From an uncultured Clostridia bacterium (GTDB lineage Bacteria > Bacillota > Clostridia > Oscillospirales > CAG-272): DNA of 64,000 nt. Each line of letters opens with the position of its first letter. Positions within the stretch are counted from its first letter, which is position 1. Below are positions 45,102-53,818 of this stretch, in pieces. The position numbers and the translations under genes were made by a program. The notes beneath the pieces are model-generated. The model saw only the letters and a program-made list of their open reading frames with translations. It did no database searches and was not told the origin of the DNA. The stretch covers positions 43,474 through 107,473 of the forward strand of contig CALWJT010000023.1 in NCBI GenBank assembly GCA_944381075.1, read 5' to 3'.

Positions 45102-46274
45102 ATGAAGGTCTGTGCGGTGATCTGCGAATACAATCCGTTCCATCTTGGACATGCGTATCTTCTATCCGAGATGAAGAAGCGCGGCGCTGTGCTGGCCGTC
45201 ATGAGCGGAAGCTTTACCCAGCGCGGAGAGGCCGCGGTGGTCTCCAAATACGAACGCGCGCGCGCAGCTCTCATGGGCGGCGCCGACCTTGTGCTGGAGC
45301 TTCCGTTCCCATACGCAGCTTCCCGTGCCGAAAGCTTTGCGGCGGCGGGCATAAGGCTTCTTTCCTTGCTCGGATGCGTCGACGAGCTTTGCTTTGGCAG
45401 CGAGACGGGCGACGCGGCGGCGCTGTCCGCGGCCGCCCAGCGCACGAGGTCGTCTGTTTTCTTAGCTGCATTGGCGCGCCGGCTCTCGCTGGGGCATGAT
45501 ATTTCGTACCGCCGCGCCTTTGCCGAAGTGTATGGGGAGATGTTCGGGTCCGATATTTTTTGCGGCTCAAACGATATTTTGGCGGTGTCCTATCTTTCTG
45601 AAATGGAAAGGCAGGGCTCGGCGTTCTGTCCTGTTGCCGTGCGCCGCATCGGTGAGGATTACAGCGGGGGCGGGAACGGGTATCCCTCGGCGTCCTCCGT
45701 GAGAAAAATGCTGGAAGCCGGCGATTTTGATAAGATCCGGACATCGGTCCCGCCCGTGATGGCGGAAATTTTAGAGGGGGCGGCCTTGAACGGGCGCCTT
45801 GCTTCAGACCGCAGGCTTTATCCGATGCTGGCGGCTCTTGTCCGATCCGGCAGGGAAGTGTTTTCGGAAGCGCCTGATATGACGCAGGAGCTTGCATCAA
45901 GGCTTTCCCGCGCCGCATCCCATGCGAGGGATCTTGCGGAATTCCTTGCGCTTGCCGGAACCAAGCGATATTCTCCGTCCCGAATTCGCAGAGCGGCTCT
46001 GTATGCTCTTTTGAATGTCAGAGAAGAGGACTTTTCCGGCGTGTCCTACACGACCGTGCTGGCTGCGAATGCGGTCGGAAGGACGCTTTTGGCCGATATG
46101 CGAAAAACGGCGCGTCTGGCTGTCGTCACTAAGCCCGCAGACGCTGCTTGCTGCACGGAAAAGGTACGGCGCGCCGCTTCGCTGTCTGCGCGCGCAGACA
46201 GCGTTTGGGAACTGCTTTGCGAGCGTCCGCGGGATGGCGGCGCGATGCTTCGGGAGCATCCTGTGATGCTGTGA
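45102..46274 (+). CDS. tmcAL: tRNA(Met) cytidine acetate ligase TmcAL
   Basis: Protein of 390 aa from the ATG at 45102 (GGAGG upstream). The nucleotidyltransferase fold starts with 'VCAVICEYNPFHLGHAYLL' (HxGH), then 'MSGSFTQRGEAAVVSKYERA' and 'DLVLELPFPYA'. 'FCGSNDILAVSYLSEMERQ' and 'GNGYPSASSVRKML' complete the signature. It activates acetate with ATP to form N4-acetylcytidine at the wobble position of elongator tRNA-Met. Its neighbour ackA produces acetate, and both are read from overlapping promoters. Confidence 0.93.
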   Translation: MKVCAVICEYNPFHLGHAYLLSEMKKRGAVLAVMSGSFTQRGEAAVVSKYERARAALMGGADLVLELPFPYAASRAESFAAAGIRLLSLLGCVDELCFGSETGDAAALSAAAQRTRSSVFLAALARRLSLGHDISYRRAFAEVYGEMFGSDIFCGSNDILAVSYLSEMERQGSAFCPVAVRRIGEDYSGGGNGYPSASSVRKMLEAGDFDKIRTSVPPVMAEILEGAALNGRLASDRRLYPMLAALVRSGREVFSEAPDMTQELASRLSRAASHARDLAEFLALAGTKRYSPSRIRRAALYALLNVREEDFSGVSYTTVLAANAVGRTLLADMRKTARLAVVTKPADAACCTEKVRRAASLSARADSVWELLCERPRDGGAMLREHPVML

Positions 46275-46958
46275 AAGGCGGGTGAGTCCCGTCCTGTCCT
46301 GAGCAGAACTCAGACAGGACCGGGCGAACCGGCGGGAGGATCGGCAGCGCTCTGTCGGTATGCCTATGTCCGATGACAGCATCGGGCATCCCGTGTTTGG
46401 CCATGTGACTGCTGTGCCGCTGCCGATAACGGACGGGAGATGCCTGTTCTGCCGGTTCGTCGGAAGCTGCAATTTAAAAAAGGCGTCCGGCGGGAGCCTT
46501 TCGATCCGGAAAAAGAAGGGCGCGCGGCCGTTTCAGCACAGGTCCGCGCTTGGACGGGGAGGGAGGCTTCCCTTGGCGACGGAAAAGACGTTGGAAAATG
46601 GGAATGTCTTTGGTATTTCAGGGGCGTTCTGCTGCCCACTCCGGCTTGCGTTCATGTCCGTCGGAAACGCGCTTGAGCGAAGCCGGACCGCTGTCCTGCA
46701 AGGCAGATGTCCCATATCCTGGACAACGGATGCGGGGCCTTCTTTTTCTGCGGCGCAGACCCGTTCGATTTTCGCTTGGCGCCCTGCTTTCCGGCATATT
46801 GCGGACTTGACCGCGTCGGCGTGGGGCGCGGAATAACGAAAGACATTGCCGGCCCCGCGCGAAAGCGGCTTTCGGAAAGCAGCGGCGGACGCCTTTTTTG
46901 GCATTCGTTCCCTCTGCTGCATAGAATAAGGAAAAAGGGGCATAGCGGAGGGATCCTT
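46275..46958. other. 684-bp region without a recognisable gene
   Basis: An imperfect hairpin, CCTGTC.CTGAG/CTCAG.ACAGG (about 46299-46321), follows tmcAL and may terminate it. The rest has several overlapping open frames on both strands, none with a ribosome-binding site, codon bias or family resemblance. It could be a decayed gene or a structured leader of the dapA-like gene; I see no clear promoter. Confidence 0.4.
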
Positions 46959-47858
46959 ATGAAATTGCAGGGGACGATTACGGCGCTTGTTACGCCATTC
47001 ACGAGAAACGGCGGCGTGAATTATGAAAAGCTGGCAGAGCTGATCGAATTCCAGATCGAAAACGGCGCCGCCGGCATCGCGCTGCTCAGCGCTGCCGGAG
47101 AGGCGTCAACCATCCTGCCGGAGGAGGCAAGGCATATCATTCGGACGGGCGTAGAAACGGCGGCGGGGCGGATCCCCATCCTTGTCGGCTGCGGAGCGAG
47201 CGACACTGCGCGGACGGCCGACGCCTGCAGGGAGGCGGAATCTCTCGGTGCCGACGCGCTTCTGGTCATGGCCCCGTACTGCGATGGGGTGAATGCGGAC
47301 GGGATGGCGGCGCATTTTCTTTCGGTTGCGGAGGCCGTGCAGACTCCCGTTATCCTGTGTCATTCTCCGTTTCGGACTGGGCGGCCGGTCGAGCTCGAAA
47401 CGCTTGCGCGTCTTCGGGAGCATCCGCGGATCATCGGCATCCATGAGAAGAGCGGAGATATCGCCTGCATAACCGAAACGGCGTCGCTGCTGCGCGATGA
47501 TTTTGCCATGTGGTCCGGCAGCGATGTCGCTGCCGTGGCGTCGATGGCGCTTGGTGCATGCGGCGTCATCTCCGTGACGGCAAATTTTCTTCCTTTTGTT
47601 ATGTGTGAATTGACGGACAAATGCCGGAAAGGGGACTTTCCTGCCGGCCGCGCCCTGCAATTCCGTTACCTGCCGCTCATGCAGGCGCTGACGCTGGATG
47701 CCGATCCGATCTCTGTCAAGGAGGCAATGAACTATCTGGGCTTTGAGACGGGAGGCTTTCGCCTGCCGCTGTGCGCTATGAGTGAATCGCGAAGGAACCG
47801 TCTTATAATGGAGCTGGAACGGCTTGAGGATATTTCATGGAAAAAACGCCGAATGTAA
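46959..47858 (+). CDS. DapA-family protein lacking catalytic residues
   Basis: Protein of 299 aa from the ATG at 46959 (GGAGGGATCC upstream), full-length for the dihydrodipicolinate synthase/N-acetylneuraminate lyase family: 'TITALVTPFTRNGGVNYEKL', 'ISVTANFLPFVMCEL', 'ADPISVKEAMNYLGF'. The catalytic positions differ from E. coli DapA. Thr44-Thr45 are A45-A46 (SAAGE instead of GTTGE), Tyr107 is C108, Tyr133 is C134 (LCHSPFRTG) and the Schiff-base Lys161 is H162 (GIHEK instead of GIKE). Only the substrate-carboxylate Arg (R139) remains. The fold should be intact, but aldolase chemistry by the known mechanism is not possible. No lysine-pathway gene is nearby. Confidence 0.8.
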   Translation: MKLQGTITALVTPFTRNGGVNYEKLAELIEFQIENGAAGIALLSAAGEASTILPEEARHIIRTGVETAAGRIPILVGCGASDTARTADACREAESLGADALLVMAPYCDGVNADGMAAHFLSVAEAVQTPVILCHSPFRTGRPVELETLARLREHPRIIGIHEKSGDIACITETASLLRDDFAMWSGSDVAAVASMALGACGVISVTANFLPFVMCELTDKCRKGDFPAGRALQFRYLPLMQALTLDADPISVKEAMNYLGFETGGFRLPLCAMSESRRNRLIMELERLEDISWKKRRM

Positions 47859-47862
47859 AACG

Positions 47863-47910
47863 GCAAAAATAAAAAATCAGCCTTTACAAAGGCTGATTTT
47901 TTATTTTTGC
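47863..47910. terminator. Bidirectional terminator between the dapA-like gene and rplS
   Basis: A perfect 23-bp inverted repeat (47863-47885 and 47888-47910) with T-tracts on both strands, directly abutting the rplS stop codon. Confidence 0.9.
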
Positions 47911-48252
47911 TTAAATCTGCTCTTTTACCTTTGCCTGCTTGCCGACGCGGCTGCGGACATAGTAGAGCTTTGCGCGGCGTACCTTGCCGCGGCGAGTCAC
48001 GTCGACCTTTACGACGTTGGGGGAATGAAGCGGGAAGGTTTTCTCAACGCCGATTCCGTAGGAAATCTTTCTGACCGTAAAGGTCTCGGAGATCCCGCCG
48101 TTCTTTTTGGCAATTACCATGCCGTCGAACAGCTGGATTCTCTCTCTTGAGCCTTCCTTGATTTTGTTGTGTACGACGACGGTATCTCCGACCTCAAAAG
48201 CGGGGACGTCCGTCTTTAATTGCTCGTTTGTAAAAGCCTGAATTTTATCCAT
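47911..48252 (-). CDS. rplS: 50S ribosomal protein L19
   Basis: Protein of 113 aa from the ATG at 48252. '[33 protein letters not shown]', '[25 protein letters not shown]' and '[21 protein letters not shown]' are unmistakable. L19 lies at the 30S-50S interface. It is normally the last gene of rpsP-rimM-trmD-rplS; here it stands alone with its own promoter, some 43 kb from trmD. Confidence 0.97.
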   Translation of the reverse strand: MDKIQAFTNEQLKTDVPAFEVGDTVVVHNKIKEGSRERIQLFDGMVIAKKNGGISETFTVRKISYGIGVEKTFPLHSPNVVKVDVTRRGKVRRAKLYYVRSRVGKQAKVKEQI

Positions 48253-48341
48253 TGTTTCGGCTCCTCTCCATAGATTCACGAAGCGTTCATGCGAGCATGC
48301 AGCGGACCGCTCCGATGCCATATCAAAGCATAGCAATTTTT

Positions 48342-48370
48342 ATTATAGCACTATTGTCCGGATTTTGCAA
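48342..48370 (-). promoter_or_regulatory. rplS promoter and leader
   Basis: Minus strand TTGCAA (48365-48370), 17-bp spacer, TATAAT (48342-48347). The transcript would have a leader of about 80 bases with short self-complementary segments (AGCGG/CCGCT, GCATGCTCGCATG). L19 leaders are known autoregulatory elements in Bacillota, but I cannot confirm one here. Confidence 0.65.
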
Positions 48371-48488
48371 TAGTTTTTGAAAAAATATTGATAATAATAT
48401 GGAAAATGCGCTGGATAAGGTCGGACATGCTTTGCCGGATCAGAGGAACCGAAGGATAATTCTGACCGATAATGGGGCTCTGCGGGAG

Positions 48489-49862
48489 TCAGGCTTCGCT
48501 CGGCCTTTGCGCCATGACCTCCGGCGGCGTGACCTTTTTTGCAACCAGAATGATGATTGCGCCTACCACGCACTGCGCGACCGCACAGGCAAAGACAAGG
48601 ATCTGCGTGCTCGTCAGCGGATATCCGAGAACGGTGACAATCCGTGCGCCGCCGTCCATATAGGAGGTGAATACCGTTCCGAGCATCATGCTGAGAAAGG
48701 CCGCCATATTGGAAATGATGGCATTGAAGGACATGTAGTTGGTGCGGTCCTCGTCCGGAAGGTTGACGTATGGCAGAGAGGCTACAATGGAATTCATCAC
48801 GACGCCGAATACGTGCTGCATCAGGCGGACGACGACATAAAGCCAGATGGTGTCCGCCGTGACGAAGACCTGTATGTAATACGTGACCGACTGCATCAGC
48901 ATGGCAAAGGCGAACGCGCGGAACCAGTAGTGCTTGGCGACAAATTTTTTCCACATTCTGGAGAATAGAATAAAAAATAGAAAATAAAGAGCATTGATGG
49001 CATTGGGAAGCGTATACTGCATCCCTGTCCCGTCAAGAATTTCCAGCACGTAAGCGTTGAGCGTCGCATTCGGCAGGTTAGACGCGAACGTGTAGGCGGC
49101 GCAGATCAAAATGGTGATCAAAAAGCGTTTGTGCCGGAAAGGGAGAACGAAAATATTGGAAAGCTTTGTCTTTGCCTTCTTCAGATAGGGGTATTCCTTC
49201 GGGACCAGCTGGATAAGGCAGTCGATGATGGCAAATCCGAATGCGAGCCAGCGCAGGGCCGTAATCATGACGAGCTGTTCGGGAGAATCCTGAAGACGGT
49301 CCGTTATAATAGAGACGGCAAGGACGATGATATAAGAGAGCAGGCTGTTGATGCAGCCGGACGATGTAAAATAGTCCATCCTTACATTGTCCGGAAGGAA
49401 ATTGGCCTGCCATGTCGAATAGCCGGAGGAAATCAGAGCGTTGATCGAGTTTGAAACGACAACGATGGCGATAAAGCCGGCAAGACGGGCCTGCGGGTCT
49501 TCGACGAGCGAGGGGAGAAGCGTGATGCCGACGATATTGAAAACATAATACAGAAGCTTGCCCGCCGCAAGGATCAGCTTCCTTCTTTTGAAATGCTCAA
49601 GAATCCACGGAGAAAAAATGTTTAAAAAGCAGGTGATGTACGGGATAAAGGTAATGATGGCGATGTCGACGACGTCGATCCCATGACCGAGCAGGAAACC
49701 CGTGTAAAAAAAGCCGGTCGAAAGCTGTCCGATGATTCCTGCCATAATCGCGGAAATGAGCATGCAAAGACGTCCGCGTCCGCGGTCATCCTTTGCATTG
49801 TACACGTAACGGAGGGTGCTTGCTTGCCATTTGTTTTTCAAGGCAGTTATGAAGTTCTTCAT
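48489..49862 (-). CDS. Major facilitator superfamily transporter
   Basis: Protein of 457 aa from the ATG at 49862 (GGAG upstream). About 12 membrane helices. The cytoplasmic loop between helices 2 and 3 reads 'SPWILEHFKRRKLILAAGKL', the MFS loop in a weakly conserved form, and the central loop is 'VPKEYPYLKKAKTKLSNIFVLPFRHKRF'. The substrate cannot be predicted; sugar or drug export are both possible. Monocistronic. Confidence 0.75.
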   Translation of the reverse strand: MKNFITALKNKWQASTLRYVYNAKDDRGRGRLCMLISAIMAGIIGQLSTGFFYTGFLLGHGIDVVDIAIITFIPYITCFLNIFSPWILEHFKRRKLILAAGKLLYYVFNIVGITLLPSLVEDPQARLAGFIAIVVVSNSINALISSGYSTWQANFLPDNVRMDYFTSSGCINSLLSYIIVLAVSIITDRLQDSPEQLVMITALRWLAFGFAIIDCLIQLVPKEYPYLKKAKTKLSNIFVLPFRHKRFLITILICAAYTFASNLPNATLNAYVLEILDGTGMQYTLPNAINALYFLFFILFSRMWKKFVAKHYWFRAFAFAMLMQSVTYYIQVFVTADTIWLYVVVRLMQHVFGVVMNSIVASLPYVNLPDEDRTNYMSFNAIISNMAAFLSMMLGTVFTSYMDGGARIVTVLGYPLTSTQILVFACAVAQCVVGAIIILVAKKVTPPEVMAQRPSEA

Positions 49863-49962
49863 AAAAAGCTCCGTGCCGTCTTGTGGCGGCAAATATTCAA
49901 ATTTGTATTTGGTCCGGCTTTGCGGCATGGGAAAAGGCCGGCCTGCAAATAGGACCGCGGTT

Positions 49963-49991
49963 ATTTTACTTGATAATGAGAGAGAAGTCAA
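49963..49991 (-). promoter_or_regulatory. Promoter of the MFS transporter gene
   Basis: Minus strand TTGACT (49986-49991), 17-bp spacer, TAAAAT (49963-49968). Confidence 0.65.
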
Positions 49992-50145
49992 CATCAAATA
50001 AAAAAATAAATAATAAAAATTTGAATTTTGCAAATACTAATAAAAATATTTCTGCAAAGAAACATCATTTGTGCAGGATGACAAAACGATGCAGCATAGG
50101 TTTGCCTTTCCTTCGACAAATTTGCAGAGAGAAGTGAGGTTTTCA

Positions 50146-51591
50146 ATGTCATCGAGATATGATACGGTAAAGCGGGAATTTTCAGAGGCATTCCGGGATA
50201 TGAGCGATTTTTCCTTTCGCGAGCTCGTCTTCGGAGAGCATCGGATTTTCATCGCTTACATCAGCAATTTCAGCTCCAAGCTTTATATCAATAAATATGT
50301 GATCGAGCCGATTTCCCATGCCTATGAAAACGGCACGGCAAATTTTCCCTTAGAATCGGTGATCACCAACGTGAAAATCGAAGGACTCGCCGATTTTACT
50401 GCTGCCAGCAGGGCGGTCCTTTCCGGCAATGCCGTCGTATTTTATGACGGATATGAGAGCGGATACGGCATTTCGGTTTTTACAAAAAACGAAGAGGGAC
50501 GCTCCACCTCCGAGCCGGAGACGGAAAACGTCATCCGCGGCCCGCACGAGGGCTTTACCGAAAGCGGGGAGAACAACGCGATGCTCCTGCGCCGCAGGCT
50601 CCATACCGCCTCCCTGAAGCGACGGGATATGACGGTCGGAGCCGTCTCTCAGACCTCTGTTTCCGTCATGTATCTCGAGGGCGTCGCAGATCCTTCGACG
50701 GTAGAGGAGGTCTGCCGCCGGATCTTAGCCATCAAGACGGACGCCGTGCTGGATTCCGGCTATGTGGAGATTTTTATTCAGGACGGAAAGACGCCGCTTT
50801 ATCCGACGGTCGGCAATTCCGAACGACCGGACAAGGTGGCGGCCAAGCTCCTTGAGGGACGAATCGCGGTCATCGTGGACGGTTCTCCCGTCGTGCTGAC
50901 GGTGCCGTTTTTGTTCTGCGAGGCGCTTCAGGTGACGGAGGATTATTCCAAAAGCCCTTGGTATGCGACGTTCATCCGGATCATCCGCTTTGCGGCTTTT
51001 TTGACGGCGCTCTATCTGCCCGCGCTGTTCGTCGCGCTGTTCGTGCGGCACCGGGACCTGATGCCGGCGTATTTGATCACGCTTGTGGAGGAAGCGCGCC
51101 ATTCGCTTCCGTTTTCCCTGTTCTGGGAGGTGCTCATCATCTTCTTATTGTTCGAGGTGGTAAGGGAGGTCGGCCTGCGCATGCCGAAGGCGGTGGGCTC
51201 CGCAGTGGGCCTTGTCGGTTCTTTGATCCTCGGCGACAGCGCCATCGAGGCGGGGATCGCATCGGCGCCGGTGCTTATCGTCGTGGCGCTTGCGGCGGTC
51301 TGCAATTTCATCGTTCCGCCGTATATGAACTCCAACATCCTGTACCGATTTTTGATGATCGTGGTATCCGGCGTCTTCGGGCTTTACGGCTTCTTTGCCG
51401 CGGCGATGCTCTCCCTTCTGCATATGTGCATGAAAACCTCCGTCGGCGTACCGTATTTTTCTCCTTTTGCGCCGATGGATTTTGCGGGTCTCAAGGATTT
51501 TCTGTTCATGGCGCCGATTTGGGCGATGAAGCGTGTGCCTGTTTCGATTGCCCGCAAAGAGGTGATCCGAACGAAAGGAGAAAAGCGATGA
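50146..51591 (+). CDS. gerAA: Spore germinant receptor subunit A (GerA family)
   Basis: Protein of 481 aa from the ATG at 50146 (GAGGT upstream); starts at 50071 or 50089 would add a poorly conserved extension. The soluble N-terminal region has 'LYINKYVIEPI' and 'VVFYDGYESGYGI'. The segment 'VSVMYLEGVADPSTVEEVCRRI' and then 'GRIAVIVDGSPVVLTVPFLF' are the GerA core, followed by membrane helices with 'LPFSLFWEVLIIFLLFEVVREVGLRMPKAVG' and 'SLILGDSAIEAGIASAPVLI'. It forms the nutrient-sensing channel of dormant spores with GerB and GerC subunits. Confidence 0.93.
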   Translation: MSSRYDTVKREFSEAFRDMSDFSFRELVFGEHRIFIAYISNFSSKLYINKYVIEPISHAYENGTANFPLESVITNVKIEGLADFTAASRAVLSGNAVVFYDGYESGYGISVFTKNEEGRSTSEPETENVIRGPHEGFTESGENNAMLLRRRLHTASLKRRDMTVGAVSQTSVSVMYLEGVADPSTVEEVCRRILAIKTDAVLDSGYVEIFIQDGKTPLYPTVGNSERPDKVAAKLLEGRIAVIVDGSPVVLTVPFLFCEALQVTEDYSKSPWYATFIRIIRFAAFLTALYLPALFVALFVRHRDLMPAYLITLVEEARHSLPFSLFWEVLIIFLLFEVVREVGLRMPKAVGSAVGLVGSLILGDSAIEAGIASAPVLIVVALAAVCNFIVPPYMNSNILYRFLMIVVSGVFGLYGFFAAAMLSLLHMCMKTSVGVPYFSPFAPMDFAGLKDFLFMAPIWAMKRVPVSIARKEVIRTKGEKR

Positions 51592-52598
51592 GAACGCATA
51601 TCACGCCCGTCCAGCTCTTTTTTCTTGTGTTTGCCTACCTGCTTTCCGGCTTCTTCCTTTTTAATATCCACAGCTATTATGCCGTAGCGGCGCAGTTTGC
51701 CGTATTTTCCGTTTTTGCCGTCATGGCGTCGGGCGCGCTTTCCCGCCGCAGTACAGGCCTTTCTGATTTTGTTTCATTTTATGTCCCGGGAGCCGCCGGA
51801 ACGGTATTGACAGGCGCTTTTCTGGTCCTGTCCGTCTTTCAAACGGTGCGCACGACGGTCTTTTACGGTGAGTCCATCGCAAGATACTGCACGTTTCTGC
51901 CGTGGTGGATGATTTTTTCGGTTCTGCTGCTTTGCGCGTTCCTCGCCGTGAAACGGGGGATGACAGCGGTGGGAAGGTTCTCGGAGCTGCTGCCGTTTTT
52001 GCTTGTCCCGCTCCTTTTTGTCAGACCTTTCGGTGATTTTGCGCCGACACTGTCGCTTTCGGATTTTCCCGTTTCCGGCGTTCTGTCGTGCGTTTCCTGC
52101 GTACCTGTATTTTTTCTTGCGTCGAAAACGCTTGTCTCAGGAGATGAGGGCGTGTCGGATGCCATGCAGTCTGCGAATCCGCCGCCTGTCCGCCGCGCCG
52201 CCTTTCTCTTGCAGGTCATGCTGGCGGCAGCGGCGTCGGCGTCGCTGCTTTATGGATTTCTCACGATGTTCACCTTTCGCGCGGGAGATGTGTTTTTGTC
52301 CTTGTTTTTGTGGATGCTGCATATCATCCGGCTTTCCATTCTGGTTGGGATCGCCGTCGATTCTGTATCGCAGGCATCCGGCACCGGCGTGCGCACCGCA
52401 TATACGGCGGTACTGGCCGTATCCGTTTTCGCAGTGCTCGCCGCGTCACAGAGCATGGATCCTGTCCTGCGCGGCAGGCTTGGCACGGCGGTTCTTGCTG
52501 CCGACCTTCTGCTTCCCGCTGCATGCGGTGTTGTTTTCGCGGTGCGGCGCCGCGGGTCCCGGCGCGGGGAAAAGCAGAAAAAGAAAAGCTCCGCCTGA
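51588..52598 (+). CDS. gerAB: Spore germinant receptor subunit B (GerAB-like permease)
   Basis: Protein of 336 aa; its ATG overlaps the gerAA stop (ATGA), and AAAGGAGAAAAGCG precedes it. About ten membrane helices in the amino-acid-permease-like arrangement of endospore germination permeases ('ITPVQLFFLVFAYLLSGFFL', 'TAVGRFSELLPFLLVPLLF'). It is shorter and more divergent than typical GerAB (about 365 aa). The gerC lipoprotein gene that should follow is not present. Confidence 0.8.
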   Translation: MRTHITPVQLFFLVFAYLLSGFFLFNIHSYYAVAAQFAVFSVFAVMASGALSRRSTGLSDFVSFYVPGAAGTVLTGAFLVLSVFQTVRTTVFYGESIARYCTFLPWWMIFSVLLLCAFLAVKRGMTAVGRFSELLPFLLVPLLFVRPFGDFAPTLSLSDFPVSGVLSCVSCVPVFFLASKTLVSGDEGVSDAMQSANPPPVRRAAFLLQVMLAAAASASLLYGFLTMFTFRAGDVFLSLFLWMLHIIRLSILVGIAVDSVSQASGTGVRTAYTAVLAVSVFAVLAASQSMDPVLRGRLGTAVLAADLLLPAACGVVFAVRRRGSRRGEKQKKKSSA

Positions 52599-52772
52599 CG
52601 AAGGGCGGGAAGGGGGAATCGGTGAAAAAGGCCCTGCGGGGCACTTTCGCCGATTCCATAAAAGCGGCGGACAGATCTTTTCTGTATGGATTTGAAAAGG
52701 AATTCGCGCAGCCACAACGAGAAAAAGGAGCGCTGCAATCGTGGGATTTTGGAAGCGGAATGAAGGTCCGTG

Positions 52773-52829
52773 TTGACAGATTCCTTTTTCTATGGTATGC
52801 TTATGGGCAAGGGGTTAGTTTATACTAAC
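52773..52829 (+). promoter_or_regulatory. Iron-regulated promoter of the DUF2325 gene with DtxR-type box 1
   Basis: TTGACA (52773-52778), 17-bp spacer, TATGCT (52796-52801), followed by GTTAG-TTTATA-CTAAC (52814-52829) downstream of the expected start site. The same GTTAG-N6-CTAAC operator recurs at 53752 and 54389. Upstream, 52599-52772 holds no assured gene; a 69-codon frame from a GTG near 52622 runs through this promoter. Confidence 0.8.
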
Positions 52830-52885
52830 TTTTAATCCACAATGGTCCTGCCGGATCTTCCGGCGGCAAACGAGAGGAGGCTTTT

Positions 52886-53170
52886 ATGAGCGTGGTGATT
52901 GTCGGCGGCAACGAAAGGATGGAGTGCCAATATGAGAGCATCTGCAGGGAATACGGCTGGAAAGCGAAGGTTTATACCAAGGAAAACGGTTCCTTTCAGA
53001 AAAAGCTTGGATGTCCGGATCTTTTGATTGTTTTTACCAATACCGTATCCCATAAGATGGTGATAAGCGCGCTCCGAGAGGCGAAAAAAAGCGGGATTCC
53101 CATCGCAAGGATCCACACGAGCAGTGCCGCGGCGCTGCATACGGTCCTGACCGAATATGCAGGTACATAA
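52886..53170 (+). CDS. DUF2325 protein of the iron island
   Basis: Protein of 94 aa with the DUF2325 pattern: 'MSVVIVGGNERMECQYESIC' at the start, 'CPDLLIVFTNTVSHKMV' in the middle and 'GIPIARIHTSSAAALHTVL' at the end. It has a small flavodoxin-like alternating fold. The family is often found next to feo genes; its function is unknown. Here it has the same operator as feoA and feoB and is therefore probably repressed when iron is plentiful. Confidence 0.88.
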   Translation: MSVVIVGGNERMECQYESICREYGWKAKVYTKENGSFQKKLGCPDLLIVFTNTVSHKMVISALREAKKSGIPIARIHTSSAAALHTVLTEYAGT

Positions 53171-53184
53171 AGCGGGGGACAAGG

Positions 53185-53230
53185 GAACCATAAGGCCCCT
53201 CCGCCGGACGGCGGAGGGGCCTTATGGTTC
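53185..53230. terminator. Bidirectional terminator between DUF2325 and the DtxR-type gene
   Basis: A perfect 21-bp stem (53185-53205 and 53210-53230) with a 4-base loop; it contains the stop codon of the minus-strand gene. Confidence 0.9.
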
Positions 53231-53602
53231 TTCCTTTTTTTCTGAACGAACGTGCCTTTTGATCGCCTCGAAGCTTTCCGCGCTGATGACATGCTCGATG
53301 CGGCAGGCATCGAAAGCGGCCACCGAAGGGGTGACGCCTAAGGAGACCAGCCAGTCGGAAATAAACGTATGCCGTTCGTACATTCTCTCGGCGATTTCAC
53401 GGCCGGAATCCAGCAGCGTGATAAAGCCGCCCGCATCCATTTCGATGTACCCGTTTTCGCGCAGGTTTTTCATCGCGATACTGACGCTGGGCTTCGTATA
53501 GTCGAGCTCATTGACGATGTCGATGGAGCGCACAGAACCGTTCCGCTTTTGCAGGATCAGAATGGTTTCTAAATAGTTTTCGGCGGATTCCATAATTTTC
53601 AT
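53222..53602 (-). CDS. DtxR/MntR-family metal-dependent repressor
   Basis: Protein of 126 aa from the ATG at 53602 (AGGTGAG upstream). The winged helix is 'SVRSIDIVNELDYTKPSVSIAMKNLRENGYIEM', and the dimerisation and metal-binding domain contains 'RHTFISDWLVSLGVTPSVAAFDACRIEH' with the typical H and E/C ligands. The SH3-like third domain is absent, as in MntR and short IdeR forms. Its position among feo genes and the dyad operators makes it the likely iron (or manganese) repressor of this island. It has its own promoter without the operator. Confidence 0.92.
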   Translation of the reverse strand: MKIMESAENYLETILILQKRNGSVRSIDIVNELDYTKPSVSIAMKNLRENGYIEMDAGGFITLLDSGREIAERMYERHTFISDWLVSLGVTPSVAAFDACRIEHVISAESFEAIKRHVRSEKKEEP

Positions 53603-53651
53603 GGTCTCACCTGCTTTCTTGATATTGACGGAAATTCGACTGTTTTTATGA

Positions 53652-53680
53652 ATTATATCACAAGAAAAAAGAACTTTCAA
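53652..53680 (-). promoter_or_regulatory. Promoter of the DtxR-type gene
   Basis: Minus strand TTGAAA (53675-53680), 17-bp spacer, TATAAT (53652-53657). No GTTAG-N6-CTAAC box overlaps it. Confidence 0.7.
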
Positions 53681-53714
53681 TAAATTTTTTGTAAATAAAA
53701 TTCAGGAAAGAGTC

Positions 53715-53767
53715 TTGACAAGACAACGGGGATGTGATACCATATAGGATGGTTAGAGAGTGCTAAC
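53715..53767 (+). promoter_or_regulatory. feo operon promoter with DtxR-type box 2
   Basis: TTGACA (53715-53720), 17-bp spacer, TACCAT (53738-53743), then GTTAG-AGAGTG-CTAAC (53752-53767) over the start site, ideal for repression by the regulator encoded just upstream. Confidence 0.85.
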
Positions 53768-53818
53768 TTTTGGGGAAGAATCCTGCTTCCTGAAAGAGGA
53801 TAGAAAGGGAGGATGAGA

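Noticed and set aside
46360-46836. A 158-codon plus-strand frame between tmcAL and the dapA-like gene
   Set aside because: No ribosome-binding site, no recognisable motif, and competing frames are open on both strands over the same stretch.
52622-52828. A 69-codon frame from a GTG after gerAB, where gerC would be expected
   Set aside because: It has no signal peptide or lipobox, runs through the promoter and operator of the next gene, and is not a GerC.
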